Below, in pieces: positions 1 through 8,382 of a DNA stretch of 64,000 nt. A model generated the notes under the pieces. That model did no database searches, was not told where the DNA came from, and saw only the letters and a program-made list of their open reading frames with translations. Both the position numbers and the translations under genes were made by a program. Source of the stretch: JAPKZH01 sp964537875 (GTDB lineage Bacteria > Acidobacteriota > Aminicenantia > Aminicenantales > UBA4085); the NCBI GenBank assembly GCA_964537875.1, contig CAZIDN010000007.1, forward strand, positions 1 to 64,000. The letters are read 5' to 3'. Each line of letters starts with the position of its first letter. The first letter of the stretch is position 1.

Positions 1-1
1 C

Positions 2-625
2 CTACTCATTCACCCACGGGCAAGCCCTTGGAACTCTGCCCTTCGGGTTATTAGAAGACCAAGAAATCGGGATTCCTTCTTTATTTCTTTTTTGGATTTT
101 AGGTTTTCGAGGCTTACTATTATAGGCCTGTTTTGCTTTCCTTCGGAAGTAATCATACATACAAGTCAATTGACCATATGAGTTGGCGATAACAAAACAG
201 CCTTTTTGAAGTTGCTCTTGAAATAATGGCTGCAAGATGCGGTCAGCAATTACTGTTCCTTTTTTGAGTTGAAGAAGCATCTCGTTTAGAACTTCTTGTT
301 TTGGCGAAGTCTCTTTTATTGTAAGGACAAGAAAACCGAATTTCCTATGGGAAAGAAGAAATGGCGTGCCTTTATAGGTGATGGGAATTGTCCAAGCGAC
401 TTTTTCTTCTCTACCTGTATACTTATAGCCTAAGAGGGTAACGAACATAAGAAATACAATATGGGCAGGTGGAATCTGATTCCTAGTAACGTAAAGTTTT
501 TCTTCACGTGTAAGAGTGTCACTTGTCAATGTTGCAACGCCGCTCTCAAAATTTTTAAGACAATGTCTTAGCGCACTAATAAGCTTTTGGGATGAGTTTA
601 ATGGGTCTTCTTTTTGAGATGGCAT
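2..625 (-). CDS. Hypothetical protein with a basic C-terminal tail
   Basis: I do not recognise this 207-residue protein. It is complete: the stop codon lies at the very edge of the window. I start it at the ATG at 625 because GGGGAG sits a few bases upstream; an upstream in-frame ATG at 754 lacks a convincing ribosome site. The middle holds a hydrophobic stretch (AHIVFLMFVTLLGY) and the last 50 residues are strongly basic (RRKAKQ, KPRKPKIQKRNK), which would fit nucleic-acid binding. No signal peptide is seen. The gene and the 600 bases upstream are clearly more AT-rich than the rest of the window, suggesting acquired DNA. Function unknown. Confidence 0.6.
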   Translation of the reverse strand: MPSQKEDPLNSSQKLISALRHCLKNFESGVATLTSDTLTREEKLYVTRNQIPPAHIVFLMFVTLLGYKYTGREEKVAWTIPITYKGTPFLLSHRKFGFLVLTIKETSPKQEVLNEMLLQLKKGTVIADRILQPLFQEQLQKGCFVIANSYGQLTCMYDYFRRKAKQAYNSKPRKPKIQKRNKEGIPISWSSNNPKGRVPRACPWVNE

Positions 626-1335
626 GTTAATTCTCCCCAAAGATATATGCTGGATAGGTTTTAAGATAACAAATATATCTTCAAAGAAAACCTGAGTCAA
701 CTGAGCTAATGAGAATGTAATGTTGACTGCAGTAATATGAAGGGGACAATTCATCCTTCAAAAAACATCCTGCCCGTCCCTACTCCCTCCCCCGCCTTTC
801 CCGCGATACGGAGAAGCTGAATCCGCGTCGTAATAATCCTCCAGGCCGGGGCAGGGCGTCTTCCCCATAAAAGGTCGAGTCGTACAAATATCTATTATGT
901 CAACTATGAATCCTTGCAATTCATTTATAATAATATACTTACAAACTCACTTCAAAAATGGGATTTTGGAAACGCATTATTTGGCTTTTCGTCCCATTTC
1001 TACCCATAATCCAGGCCAAAATTAGGGGTAAATTTCCCATTTGAGGCCCATTTATAGCTGCCTATTAAGCAGGGAATCTGGTATTTTCCTTAACAGTTCC
1101 GGCAGCTTTCTGCTATTCTTCGATTGGTTTCAAGGCGCTCGCGCGGAGCGTGATAAGGGCTTCCCCCTAATTAGAATTTCCGGAGTCTTTCTATGATTCA
1201 GCTGAGTCAGGATCGTTCCGAGAGACGATATTTTCACAAGCTAGGTTTGGGAGATCGTCATTCCTAGCGATTTTCGAGGATTCTAGCATGAAGGACCGAC
1301 TCGTAGCCCGCCGCGCTGTTCCTTTCGTTAAAAAA
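626..1335. other. AT-rich intergenic region, no supported gene
   Basis: About 700 bases between the first gene and a propeller-gene remnant. Base composition is low in GC around 880-1080. A 28-codon reading frame from the ATG at 958 encodes a hydrophobic peptide (IIWLFVPFLPII) but has no ribosome site, so I do not call it. Nothing else is recognisable. Confidence 0.5.
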
Positions 1336-1650
1336 AGCGGGATCGCTGTAGACGGCAAAGGTCGAATCTGGGTCATAACCCTTCACCGCCAGCTAACAAA
1401 GGAAGAAATGGGTTCAGGCGGCTCGATCGTAACGACGGATGCGGGAGTCGTATATAGAAAAATCCCCTCCCAGCCCAAGGTTGTAAAAGGTGATGCCTAC
1501 AAACTCGAGATCTTCAGCCCGGACGGCGTGCTTCTGGGCAAAATTCCCCTACCCCATCATGCTCATGGCATTCGGATTTTCGGCGATAATCTTTTTATCC
1601 GCGAATACTACAACACGATATTCTATCAGTATAAGATCGTCGAGAAATGA
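1336..1650 (+). pseudogene. 5'-truncated copy of the downstream six-bladed propeller gene
   Basis: The 104 residues from SGIAVDGKGRIW to the stop match the C-terminus of the full gene at 2975-4174 at about 89% identity by eye, and DNA identity begins abruptly at 1336 (matching 3851). The preceding bases are unrelated, so at least 290 N-terminal codons, including the signal peptide and first blades, are missing. An in-frame ATG at 1288 exists but would give only one or two blades and no export signal. The frame is still open and differences are mostly conservative, so truncation looks recent, or the fragment is still expressed. Confidence 0.75.
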
Positions 1651-1791
1651 GGCCGTGAAACCAAGCCTCGTCGTTTCCGATTTATCTGTTCAAGGCAAGC
1701 GCTTGGCCGGTTCTTGAGGGCCTGCGGCGGGGAAACCGCCGGGGCCGACGCATAAGAAAGTGCCCCGTCTGTGATTGACGCTGCTTTAAGA

Positions 1792-1820
1792 TTGACTTAT
1801 GTTTTCGGATAGCCTACTGT
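1792..1820 (+). promoter_or_regulatory. Possible sigma-70 promoter for the SDR gene
   Basis: TTGACT at 1792-1797 and TACTGT at 1815-1820 with a 17-base spacer. The -10 matches consensus in 4 of 6 positions, so this is moderate evidence. It would give a leader of roughly 110 bases before the ATG at 1940. Confidence 0.35.
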
Positions 1821-1939
1821 GGGAGAGAGAAGATTCGAACAATGAGATAATCCGCCGCAAAAATCTTTCCTTTCTTAACGCGACCCGCAGTCGCGGAAGC
1901 TTCGCCTTGACTCTCACGCACTTCAAAAGGAGAAGAAAT

Positions 1940-2824
1940 ATGGCGGATACCGGACTAGAAGGCAAGGTTGCTCTGATCACGGGGGCAAATCATGGCATTG
2001 GGGCCGCCACAGCGGCGGCTTTCGCCCGCGAAGGGGCGGACGTCTTTTTGACCTATCTCCGGCTTTTTCCCGAAAAGGCCGCGGAAATACATCCCGAAGA
2101 GGCGGAAAAAGCCGCAGAACCGGGCCGGAGGCATTATTATAGAATTCTCTCTCAGGACGCAGAGGCCGTTGTCCGCGCCATCCGCGCTTTGGGAAGGCGG
2201 GTCGAGGCCTGGGAGGCGGATCTGGCCGACGCGGATAATATTCCTCGTCTGATGGACAGGGCAGAAGACGCTTTTGGAAGGGTCGACATCCTGGTCAACA
2301 ATGCCGATCACGACAGGCCCGACTCATTTCTGCCCTCGGCCGAACTTCCGGTGAGCGGTCTGTTCGGAGGCGAGTATCCACTCTCGTCCGTTTCGGCGAG
2401 GTCTCATGACGAACATTTCGCGGTCAATAGCAGGGCGGTCGCGCTGCTCATAGCAGAATTCGCCAGGAGACACATCGCCAGAAAAGCCCACTGGGGACGT
2501 ATCATCACGATCAGCACAGATGGGGCATCCGGTCATGGCCGGAACGTTTCCTACGGCGCGAGCAAATATGCCGGCGAAAGCTACTCGAAGGCAGCCGCCT
2601 CGGAGCTGGGGCCTTACGGGATCACGGTTAACGTCGTTTCGCCGGGCGCCGTTCAGACCGGCTGGCTGACCGAAGAGGCGGCCGGAACCTTGGCCAAAAC
2701 CTATCCCCTGCGGCGGATTGGAACTCCGGAGGATATCGCCTCGGCCGTGATCTTTTTTGCCTCTCTGCAGGCGGACTGGATCACGGGACAGGTTCTATAC
2801 GTCGGCGGCGGGAACCGCATGTGA
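1940..2824 (+). CDS. SDR-family NAD(P)-dependent oxidoreductase (FabG-like)
   Basis: A 294-residue classical short-chain dehydrogenase/reductase, probably cytoplasmic. The N-terminal Rossmann motif reads TGANHGIG (about residues 15-22), followed by the NNAD version of the NNAG motif, a catalytic-region serine in ISTDGASG and the YxxxK pair in YGASK (Y205/K209). The C-terminus LYVGGGNRM matches 3-ketoacyl-ACP reductase-type SDRs. An upstream in-frame ATG at 1799 is rejected because AGGAG lies 8 bases before the ATG at 1940 and homology starts there. An extra segment of about 35 residues (LFPEKAAEIHPEEAEKAAEP...) after the second strand makes it longer than typical FabG (about 245 residues). 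The substrate cannot be told. It stands alone, with a family A hairpin 6 bases past the stop. Confidence 0.88.
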   Translation: MADTGLEGKVALITGANHGIGAATAAAFAREGADVFLTYLRLFPEKAAEIHPEEAEKAAEPGRRHYYRILSQDAEAVVRAIRALGRRVEAWEADLADADNIPRLMDRAEDAFGRVDILVNNADHDRPDSFLPSAELPVSGLFGGEYPLSSVSARSHDEHFAVNSRAVALLIAEFARRHIARKAHWGRIITISTDGASGHGRNVSYGASKYAGESYSKAAASELGPYGITVNVVSPGAVQTGWLTEEAAGTLAKTYPLRRIGTPEDIASAVIFFASLQADWITGQVLYVGGGNRM

Positions 2825-2830
2825 AAGATC

Positions 2831-2896
2831 GGGGTCAAACCTACTCGTTACGCAGAATTCTCTCGGGGAACATGCGCAATGAGTAGGTTTGACCCC
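2831..2896 (+). repeat. Family A hairpin repeat, copy A1
   Basis: Inverted repeat of 24 bases with two imperfect pairs around an 18-base loop containing GAATTCTCTCGGGGAA. The outer stem is GGGGTCAAACC/GGTTTGACCCC. It begins 6 bases after the SDR stop and could serve as a terminator or mRNA-stabilising structure. Confidence 0.9.
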
Positions 2897-2918
2897 AGTT
2901 ATTATTGACAAGCCAAAT

Positions 2919-2947
2919 TTGACTCCTCGTTCTATCGGTGCTATTGT
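2919..2947 (+). promoter_or_regulatory. Possible promoter for the propeller gene
   Basis: TTGACT at 2919-2924, 17-base spacer, TATTGT at 2942-2947, placing a start site near 2954, about 20 bases before the ATG. The -10 is only a 4/6 match. Confidence 0.4.
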
Positions 2948-2974
2948 TTTGACAAACGGTTGTCAGGGGAAAAC

Positions 2975-4174
2975 ATGCTTCGTAATATCCCAAGTGTCAG
3001 AACGAGAATTCTTTCGGCTTTATTCCTAGTTTCGATCTTCGTCGGGGCACAGAAAATTGAGATAGTGAACGGCGTCCGCGTCGTCCATAATGAGAAGGGC
3101 GGACAATGGGGCGCCAACCCGGCGGTGAAGCTTGAGCTCATCCGAACAATCGGCGGGCTCGACGCCGAAGAGAGCCTTTCGTTCAACGAGCCCTCCGATA
3201 TCGTCCGAGATTCAGCCGGGAATCTCTACATCCTGGACTCCGGCAATAACCGAATTCAGAAGCTCAACTCAGAGGGAAAATTCATCAAGACAATCGGACG
3301 GAAGGGTCAAGGTCCTGGAGAGTTCCAAGCTGCGAGCTCAATGGATATCGACGAACAGGACAACTTGTTCGTTTTCGATGTGAGAACGAGACGAATTGAA
3401 GTCCTTTCCTCGGATGGAAAGCCGTTGAGGACCGTCAAATTCCGCGCATTCTCGACAGGTCATATCCGGCTTTTAAAGACCGGCCTGATCGTCAGGGGTG
3501 GCTCTCTTGATTTTGGGATTGTGATGGGCAAGGTGAAAAAGCTCCCCAAGCTCTTGGAGATAGTAGATCAGAACGGAAAGACCAAACTTGCCTTCGGCGA
3601 AGCAAAGGATTACGCAGACGGAAATGCAAGTTGGTTCGCTAACCAATTCGATCTCGATACCGATTCGGAGAAAAACGTCTGCTTGAGCTTTCAGTTGCAG
3701 AACCGGATCGAGAAATACGCGCCCGATGGGAGACTTCTCTGGCAAGCGGACCGGCCACTTAATTATGGAACGAATGTTATCGAAAAGGGATACATCAGCC
3801 GTCGGAGGGGAGGAGTAGGAATTCAGGGTCCGAAGATGAATGTGGTCGCTAGCGGGATCGCTGTGGACGGCAAAGGTCGAATCTGGGTCATAGCCCTTCA
3901 CCGCCAGCTAACAAAGGAAGAAATGGGTTCAGGCTCCTCGGTCGTAACGACGGGTGCAGGAGTCGTATTTAGAAAAATGCCCGCCCAGCCCAAGGTTGTA
4001 AAAGGTGATGCCTACAAACTCGAGATCTTCAGCCCGGACGGTATCTTGCTTGGCGAAATTCCTCTTCCCCACCATGCCCACGGAATTCGGATTTTCGGCG
4101 ATAATCTTTTTATCAGAGAATACTACAACACGATATTCTATCAGTATAAGATCATCGAGAATGAGAGTCGTTAA
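2975..4174 (+). CDS. Secreted six-bladed beta-propeller (NHL-like) protein
   Basis: About 399 residues. An N-terminal Sec signal (basic RNIPSVRTR, then ILSALFLVSIFVGA) is followed by repeated propeller blades: SDIVRDSAGNLYILDSGNNRIQKL, SSMDIDEQDNLFVFDVRTRRIEVL and SGIAVDGKGRIWVIALHR are successive NHL-type strands, as in the 6-bladed propeller family (PF17170-like). Such proteins are common in Bacteroidetes and Aminicenantes and are thought to bind ligands at the cell surface; no catalytic function can be assigned. I chose the ATG at 2975, preceded by GGGGA, over an in-frame TTG at 2960. A 5'-truncated copy lies at 1336-1650. Confidence 0.82.
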   Translation: MLRNIPSVRTRILSALFLVSIFVGAQKIEIVNGVRVVHNEKGGQWGANPAVKLELIRTIGGLDAEESLSFNEPSDIVRDSAGNLYILDSGNNRIQKLNSEGKFIKTIGRKGQGPGEFQAASSMDIDEQDNLFVFDVRTRRIEVLSSDGKPLRTVKFRAFSTGHIRLLKTGLIVRGGSLDFGIVMGKVKKLPKLLEIVDQNGKTKLAFGEAKDYADGNASWFANQFDLDTDSEKNVCLSFQLQNRIEKYAPDGRLLWQADRPLNYGTNVIEKGYISRRRGGVGIQGPKMNVVASGIAVDGKGRIWVIALHRQLTKEEMGSGSSVVTTGAGVVFRKMPAQPKVVKGDAYKLEIFSPDGILLGEIPLPHHAHGIRIFGDNLFIREYYNTIFYQYKIIENESR

Positions 4175-4220
4175 ATGTCCTGAACATTAGGCAGGTCGAA
4201 TAGAAGCTAAGAAAAAAGTG

Positions 4221-4286
4221 TGGTCAAAGCCACTCAATACGTAGAATTCTCTCGTGGAAGCATGAGTAAAGAGTAGCTTTGACCCC
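4221..4286 (+). repeat. Family A hairpin repeat, copy A2 (decayed stem)
   Basis: Loop GAATTCTCTCGTGGAA and ends GGTCAAAG/CTTTGACCCC identify the family, but several middle stem pairs no longer match, so this looks like an ageing copy. It lies 46 bases past the propeller stop in the 312-base gap before the toxin-antitoxin pair; nothing else is recognisable in that gap. Confidence 0.8.
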
Positions 4287-4486
4287 GGACTATGAACGGG
4301 GCAGAACATTTAGAGGCTCGACTCCGATTTCCAATAATAATTTCAAACATTCCTGAGAATATTCCTTATTTCAGCCGTCCACTACACAGATGGGCCAAAG
4401 CGGAAGAATAAACTGATGTCCGGGTGTTGCATATTTAACTAGAATGAATTAGAATGAATACGAACGAAACTAAAGGATTTTGCGCA

Positions 4487-4729
4487 ATGCCTAAGACCAT
4501 CACTCTGCGGCTTTCGGATGAGAATTACGACGCCTTTTCAGCCTATGCCAAGGCGGAGAATAGGAATCTGGCCAATACCGTCGAGACGCTGGCGCTTAAG
4601 CAACTCGAAGAGGCGCTGTTCGTAGATGTTTTTGAAATGGAAGAGATACTCGCCAATAAAGATCTTTTACGACGCCTTAAAACGGGCAGCCGGCAGGCCA
4701 AAAAAAAGCGGGGAAAATTTGTTGGTTAA
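4487..4729 (+). CDS. Antitoxin of a RelBE/ParDE-type module (ribbon-helix-helix)
   Basis: An 80-residue protein. The N-terminus PKTITLRLSDENYDAFSAYAKAENRNLANTVE fits a ribbon-helix-helix fold: one beta strand, then two helices, as in RelB, ParD and CopG antitoxins that bind operator DNA. The basic tail (RQAKKKRGKF) ends just at the toxin start. ATG 4487 is preferred because homology to the fold begins there; an upstream ATG at 4454 would add 11 unrelated residues. The downstream reading frame overlaps it by 8 bases, the usual arrangement for translationally coupled antitoxin-toxin pairs. Autoregulation by the complex is expected from the family but no operator was identified. Confidence 0.8.
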   Translation: MPKTITLRLSDENYDAFSAYAKAENRNLANTVETLALKQLEEALFVDVFEMEEILANKDLLRRLKTGSRQAKKKRGKFVG

Positions 4730-5000
4730 ATTTCGGATCTTCGAGACCGCGCAATTCCAGGAAGACCTGAAAACGAGATTGGCAGAAAGATCAAAAAAAA
4801 TTATCTCAAAACTCCACGGCTACGTTTACCCGCAGCTCAGAAAGCAGCCCTATTTCGGCAAGAATATCAAGAAGCTCAAAGGATATAAGCCCGATACATG
4901 GCGCTACCGGATTGGAAATTATCGTTTCTTTTATGAAATCGACGATAAGCGAAAAATCATTTTCATGATAGCCCTTGAGGCCAGATCAGAAAGCTATTAA
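4722..5000 (+). CDS. RelE/ParE-family toxin
   Basis: A 92-residue protein beginning at TTG 4722 (GGGGA is 4-8 bases upstream), overlapping the antitoxin by 8 bases. The sequence has the compact RelE/ParE pattern: FRIFETAQFQEDLK, then KLKGYKPDTWRYRIGNYRFFYEIDDKRKIIFMIALEARSESY, with the basic KLKG...RYRIGNYR centre and closing strands typical of RelE/YoeB-like mRNA interferases. ParE gyrase toxins share this fold, so target identity (ribosome-bound mRNA or gyrase) is not settled. The start is inferred: no ATG gives the right N-terminus, and an ATG at 4626 would run through the antitoxin gene. Confidence 0.8.
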   Translation: MVKFRIFETAQFQEDLKTRLAERSKKIISKLHGYVYPQLRKQPYFGKNIKKLKGYKPDTWRYRIGNYRFFYEIDDKRKIIFMIALEARSESY

Positions 5001-5108
5001 AAGATCGGCTAGCGGCTACCTGGAATTTTTCTTCTCCCATTTCATTTCAATCCCCATCCTCTTTAATTGGCAGGAGAATTCGATTTCGAGAAGATTGGGC
5101 GACTGGCC

Positions 5109-5174
5109 GGGGTCAAACCTACTCATTACGCACAATTCTCTCGGGGAACATGCGTAATGAGTAGGTTTGACCCC
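5109..5174 (+). repeat. Family A hairpin repeat, copy A3
   Basis: Perfect 24-bp inverted repeat around an 18-base loop containing CAATTCTCTCGGGGAA. Relative to copy A4 the stem carries A-T instead of G-C at position 17, a compensatory change. It sits 16 bases beyond the 3' end of the convergent permease gene. Confidence 0.92.
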
Positions 5175-5190
5175 GGATTTTGATCCCGGG

Positions 5191-6420
5191 TTATTCGTAG
5201 CGGAGGGCTTCGATCGGGTTGAGCTTGGAGGCTTTGCGGGCCGGATAGAAGCCAAAAAATATTCCTACGGAGCCGGCGAAAACAAAAGACAAGAGAATCG
5301 ATCCGGAGGAAACCACCGTCTCGATTCGAGAAAAGATCGGGATGAACTTCAACACCTTTGAGACGCCTATTCCAAAGCCCACTCCCAGAAGACCCCCCAT
5401 GAGGCTCAAGGCGATGGCTTCGGACAGGAACTGGACAAGGATGTCCCGCTCCCGAGCTCCGACCGACATCCGGATTCCGATCTCCCGGATCCGCTCCGTC
5501 ACGGACACCAACATGATGTTCATGATTCCGATCCCGCCGACGAGAAGCGAAATCGCGGCGATGCTTCCCAGCAGCAACTGCAAGACGCCCATGGCGCTCT
5601 CCATGCTTTCCGCGATATCCGCCAGGTTTCGGACATTGAAATCGTCATCGGCGCCCTCAGGGATGTGATGCCGGTCCCTGAGGAGGACCTCGATCTCCTG
5701 CTGTGCCTTCGTCATCGCCTGCGGCGAGACCGCCGAAACATCGATCGATTGGATAAAGGTATAGCGAACCAGCCTCTTCGAGGCGGTCGAATAAGGAACG
5801 CAGACCAGGTCATCCCGGCTGCCGAACCCGCCGGTTTCGCCCTTGGATTTCAGGATCCCGATGACTGTGAACGGCACGCGCCGGATGCGGATGACCTTTC
5901 CAATAGGATCCTCACCTTCGTCAAAGAGGTAATTTTGGACATCGCGGCCGAGGACGCAGACCTTGGCTGCTGATTGAACCATCTCTTCATCGAAAAATAT
6001 CCCCTGCTCCATCTCCCATCTTCGGATCTTGGGATACTGTTCGCTGACGCCCTGGATCTGGGTCCTCCAATTCTTGTTTCCGTAAATGACCTGCGACTGT
6101 GTGTTGATATTCGGGGACGTCGCCTGGACCGAAGGACAATGTTCCTTAATAGCCGCGACATCTTCGAATTTCAGGGTGGTTCTGAATCCAAAGCCGGTCC
6201 TGACTCCCCTGAGATTCATGTTTCCGGGGCGGATGACAAGAAGATTGGTGCCCATGCGGTCGAATCGTTCCTGGATTCCTTTCTTGGCCCCCGTGCCGAT
6301 GCTGACCATGGCGATCACCGAGCCAACGCCGATGATGATTCCCAAGGCCGTCAGAAATGTGCGCATCTTGTTCCGGCCGAGAGCCCTGAACGAAACCCTA
6401 AAAATTCTGAAAATGTTCAT
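5191..6420 (-). CDS. MacB/FtsX-type ABC transporter permease
   Basis: A 409-residue inner-membrane protein. A first membrane helix near the N-terminus (FLTALGIIIGVGSVIAMVSIG, preceded by FRALGRNKMR) is followed by a large periplasmic MacB-PCD domain (about residues 45-280) and three C-terminal helices from LLLGSIAAISLLVGGIGIMN onward. The signature MNIMLVSVTERIREIGIRMSVGA is the FtsX cytoplasmic coupling segment, and ARKASKLNPIEALRYE is the usual C-terminus. Family members work with a LolD-like ATPase and often a membrane-fusion protein to export substrates mechanically from the periplasm. Neither partner is adjacent here, so this is an orphan permease or pairs with distant genes. Substrate unknown. 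Confidence 0.92.
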   Translation of the reverse strand: MNIFRIFRVSFRALGRNKMRTFLTALGIIIGVGSVIAMVSIGTGAKKGIQERFDRMGTNLLVIRPGNMNLRGVRTGFGFRTTLKFEDVAAIKEHCPSVQATSPNINTQSQVIYGNKNWRTQIQGVSEQYPKIRRWEMEQGIFFDEEMVQSAAKVCVLGRDVQNYLFDEGEDPIGKVIRIRRVPFTVIGILKSKGETGGFGSRDDLVCVPYSTASKRLVRYTFIQSIDVSAVSPQAMTKAQQEIEVLLRDRHHIPEGADDDFNVRNLADIAESMESAMGVLQLLLGSIAAISLLVGGIGIMNIMLVSVTERIREIGIRMSVGARERDILVQFLSEAIALSLMGGLLGVGFGIGVSKVLKFIPIFSRIETVVSSGSILLSFVFAGSVGIFFGFYPARKASKLNPIEALRYE

Positions 6421-6516
6421 CGTCCCTGACCTCTATCTATCAACATCTTGATCCTTGGGATCTCGAATTAAAAAGATATTATATATCAGAATTCAGAATC
6501 GCCGTCAATTTCGGAA

Positions 6517-6570
6517 GGGGGCGAACCTGCCCATGCGTCATTGATTTGTAAATCGTTTAGGTTTGATCCC
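6517..6570 (+). repeat. Possible degenerate family A repeat
   Basis: GGGGGCGAACCTG at the left and TTTAGGTTTGATCCC at the right resemble worn ends of the family A hairpin, but the loop motif is absent. Followed by a TATAAT at 6581-6586 without a good -35. Confidence 0.3.
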
Positions 6571-6627
6571 GATTATGCGATATAATCCTCCGAAGAAACA
6601 AAGCTGGATTTTGAACGGAGGAAACGC

Positions 6628-8277
6628 ATGCAGCTCATGAGAAGAAATTCCAAAAATAAATTATCCCTCTTGATTCTCCTGCCGGTTTTATTCGTCACTA
6701 CCATATTTGCGGTCCATTCCGGTTCTGCATCCGGCCTGACCGCCGGATCCGTTCGGTTCGCCGTTTCCATCGACCCCGCGATCAGGACCGAACCTACATC
6801 GGGACGTATCCTGTTTCTCCTCTCGCGGACCGAAAAGTTCAATCTGGGCATGAACGGGTCGCCCGTCTTTGGGAAGAACGTCGATGACCTAAGGCCGGGA
6901 GACCGGGTTTATATCGACGAGACCGCCTTCGGCTATCCTATCCGGAGCCTGCGCAACATTCCCGAAGGCGAATATTTTGTTCAAGCCTGGCTTAACATCT
7001 ACACGACCTTCAAGCGCTCTGACGGCAAAATCATCAAGCTCCACATGGACCAGGGAGAAGGCCAGAACTGGCGCCGATCGCCGGGGAATCTTTTCAGCGA
7101 CCCGGTTAAGGTAAAAATCGCTGCGGCGGGTGAAGCCGAGCCTGCTCCCATCGTCCTAAACCGAGTCGTGCCGCCTATCCCCCCTTATCAAGACACGATG
7201 CATCTCAAACACATCAAAATCCAGAGCAAGCTTCTGACGGAATTCTGGGGACGGCCGATGGAAATCGGGGCGAACATCCTGCTGCCCAAGGGCTACGACG
7301 AGCATCCGGATGTCCGCTACCCGGTTCATTACATCCAAGGCCATTTTCCGCGCGGCAACGTCGGGCGCTTCAGCGAGGATCCCAACAACGCCGCCAACAA
7401 GATTTGGAACTCGGATAATATGCCCCGCTTCATCCAGGTGACGATCGAGCACGCCTGTCCGTACTATGACGACTCCTACGGGGTGAATTCCGAGAACGCC
7501 GGTCCCTACGGCGATGCGATCATCACCGAGCTCATCCCTATCATTGAGAAGACCTTCCGGGCCATCGGCCAGCCTTGGGCCCGGGTGCTTTCGGGAGGCT
7601 CGACCGGAGGCTGGATTTCCCTGGCCATGCAGGTCTTCTATCCCGACTTTTTCGGCGGAACCTGGACTTTCTGTCCCGACCCGGTGGATTTCCGAAAATA
7701 CCAGATCGTTAATCTCTATAATGACAAGAACGCTTACTATATCGAATATGAATGGACGCGCGTGCCGCGCGGCGGCGAGCGGGATACAAGCGGCAACATC
7801 ATATACACTCAAGAACAGGAGAACCTTTACGAGGAAGCGATCGGCGACCGGTTCCGGTCTGGAGGACAATGGGCTATATGGAACGCGGTCTTTGCGCCCG
7901 TCGCTGAGGACGGCTACCCCAAGCCGCTCTGGGACCCGGTCACGGGAAAGATCGACAAGGATGCCGTAGCTTGGGCCGGCGAGCGCTACGATTTGCGCCG
8001 CTACTTGGAGAAGAACTGGGCGGCGGCCGGAACGAAGCTCGCTGGCAAAATCCACGTCTATTGCGGGCGCATGGATAACTTCTACCTCAACGAGGCCTGT
8101 TACCTGCTCCAAGAGTTTCTGGAGAGCGCGACGAATCCGCCCTATGGAGGCGAGTTCAAGTACGGCGACCGCGGCGGACACGGCTGGAACCCGTTCAGGG
8201 GCGACGCGCTGCAGCGAACCATGGCCGAGCATGTCCTGCAAAATTCGCCGGATAAAAAGAAGGATTGGATCTATTGA
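6628..8277 (+). CDS. Secreted alpha/beta-hydrolase, esterase D-like
   Basis: A 549-residue protein. A Sec signal (KLSLLILLPVLFVTTIFAVHSGSASG) is followed by an Ig-like or jelly-roll region to about residue 190, then an alpha/beta-hydrolase domain of the enterochelin esterase/EstD type (PF00756-like). The nucleophile elbow reads SGGSTGGW, a GxSxG variant with Ser about residue 329. Acid and histidine candidates are Asp in GRMDNFYL and His in GGHGW near the C-terminus. Family members hydrolyse feruloyl, acetyl or peptide esters; the substrate cannot be fixed from sequence, but the glycan-degrading genes in the window make a carbohydrate ester plausible. GGAGGAAACGC precedes the ATG. A family A hairpin starts 7 bases after the stop. 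Confidence 0.83.
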   Translation: MQLMRRNSKNKLSLLILLPVLFVTTIFAVHSGSASGLTAGSVRFAVSIDPAIRTEPTSGRILFLLSRTEKFNLGMNGSPVFGKNVDDLRPGDRVYIDETAFGYPIRSLRNIPEGEYFVQAWLNIYTTFKRSDGKIIKLHMDQGEGQNWRRSPGNLFSDPVKVKIAAAGEAEPAPIVLNRVVPPIPPYQDTMHLKHIKIQSKLLTEFWGRPMEIGANILLPKGYDEHPDVRYPVHYIQGHFPRGNVGRFSEDPNNAANKIWNSDNMPRFIQVTIEHACPYYDDSYGVNSENAGPYGDAIITELIPIIEKTFRAIGQPWARVLSGGSTGGWISLAMQVFYPDFFGGTWTFCPDPVDFRKYQIVNLYNDKNAYYIEYEWTRVPRGGERDTSGNIIYTQEQENLYEEAIGDRFRSGGQWAIWNAVFAPVAEDGYPKPLWDPVTGKIDKDAVAWAGERYDLRRYLEKNWAAAGTKLAGKIHVYCGRMDNFYLNEACYLLQEFLESATNPPYGGEFKYGDRGGHGWNPFRGDALQRTMAEHVLQNSPDKKKDWIY

Positions 8278-8284
8278 GAGGTAT

Positions 8285-8350
8285 GGGGTCAAACCTACTC
8301 GTTACGCTAAATTCTCTCGGGGAAGATGCGTAACGAGTAGGTTTGACCCC
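8285..8350 (+). repeat. Family A hairpin repeat, copy A4
   Basis: Perfect 23-bp inverted repeat with GTTACGC/GCGTAAC in the variable part of the stem and loop AAATTCTCTCGGGGAA. It starts 7 bases after the esterase stop and ends 33 bases before lepB; the tail GGATATTGACCCGGG is shared in part with other copies. Confidence 0.92.
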
Positions 8351-8382
8351 GGATATTGACCCGGGATTCTTTCGGGAGCAAC

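Noticed and set aside
958..1044. 28-codon hydrophobic frame in the AT-rich left region
   Set aside because: No ribosome site and no promoter at the right distance; too short to support alone.
7156..8292. Long minus-strand open frame (378 codons) opposite the esterase gene
   Set aside because: The plus-strand frame has a signal peptide, alpha/beta-hydrolase motifs and a good ribosome site. The opposite frame has low-complexity, Val/Asp/Arg-rich content with no domain and is a shadow of GC-rich codons.
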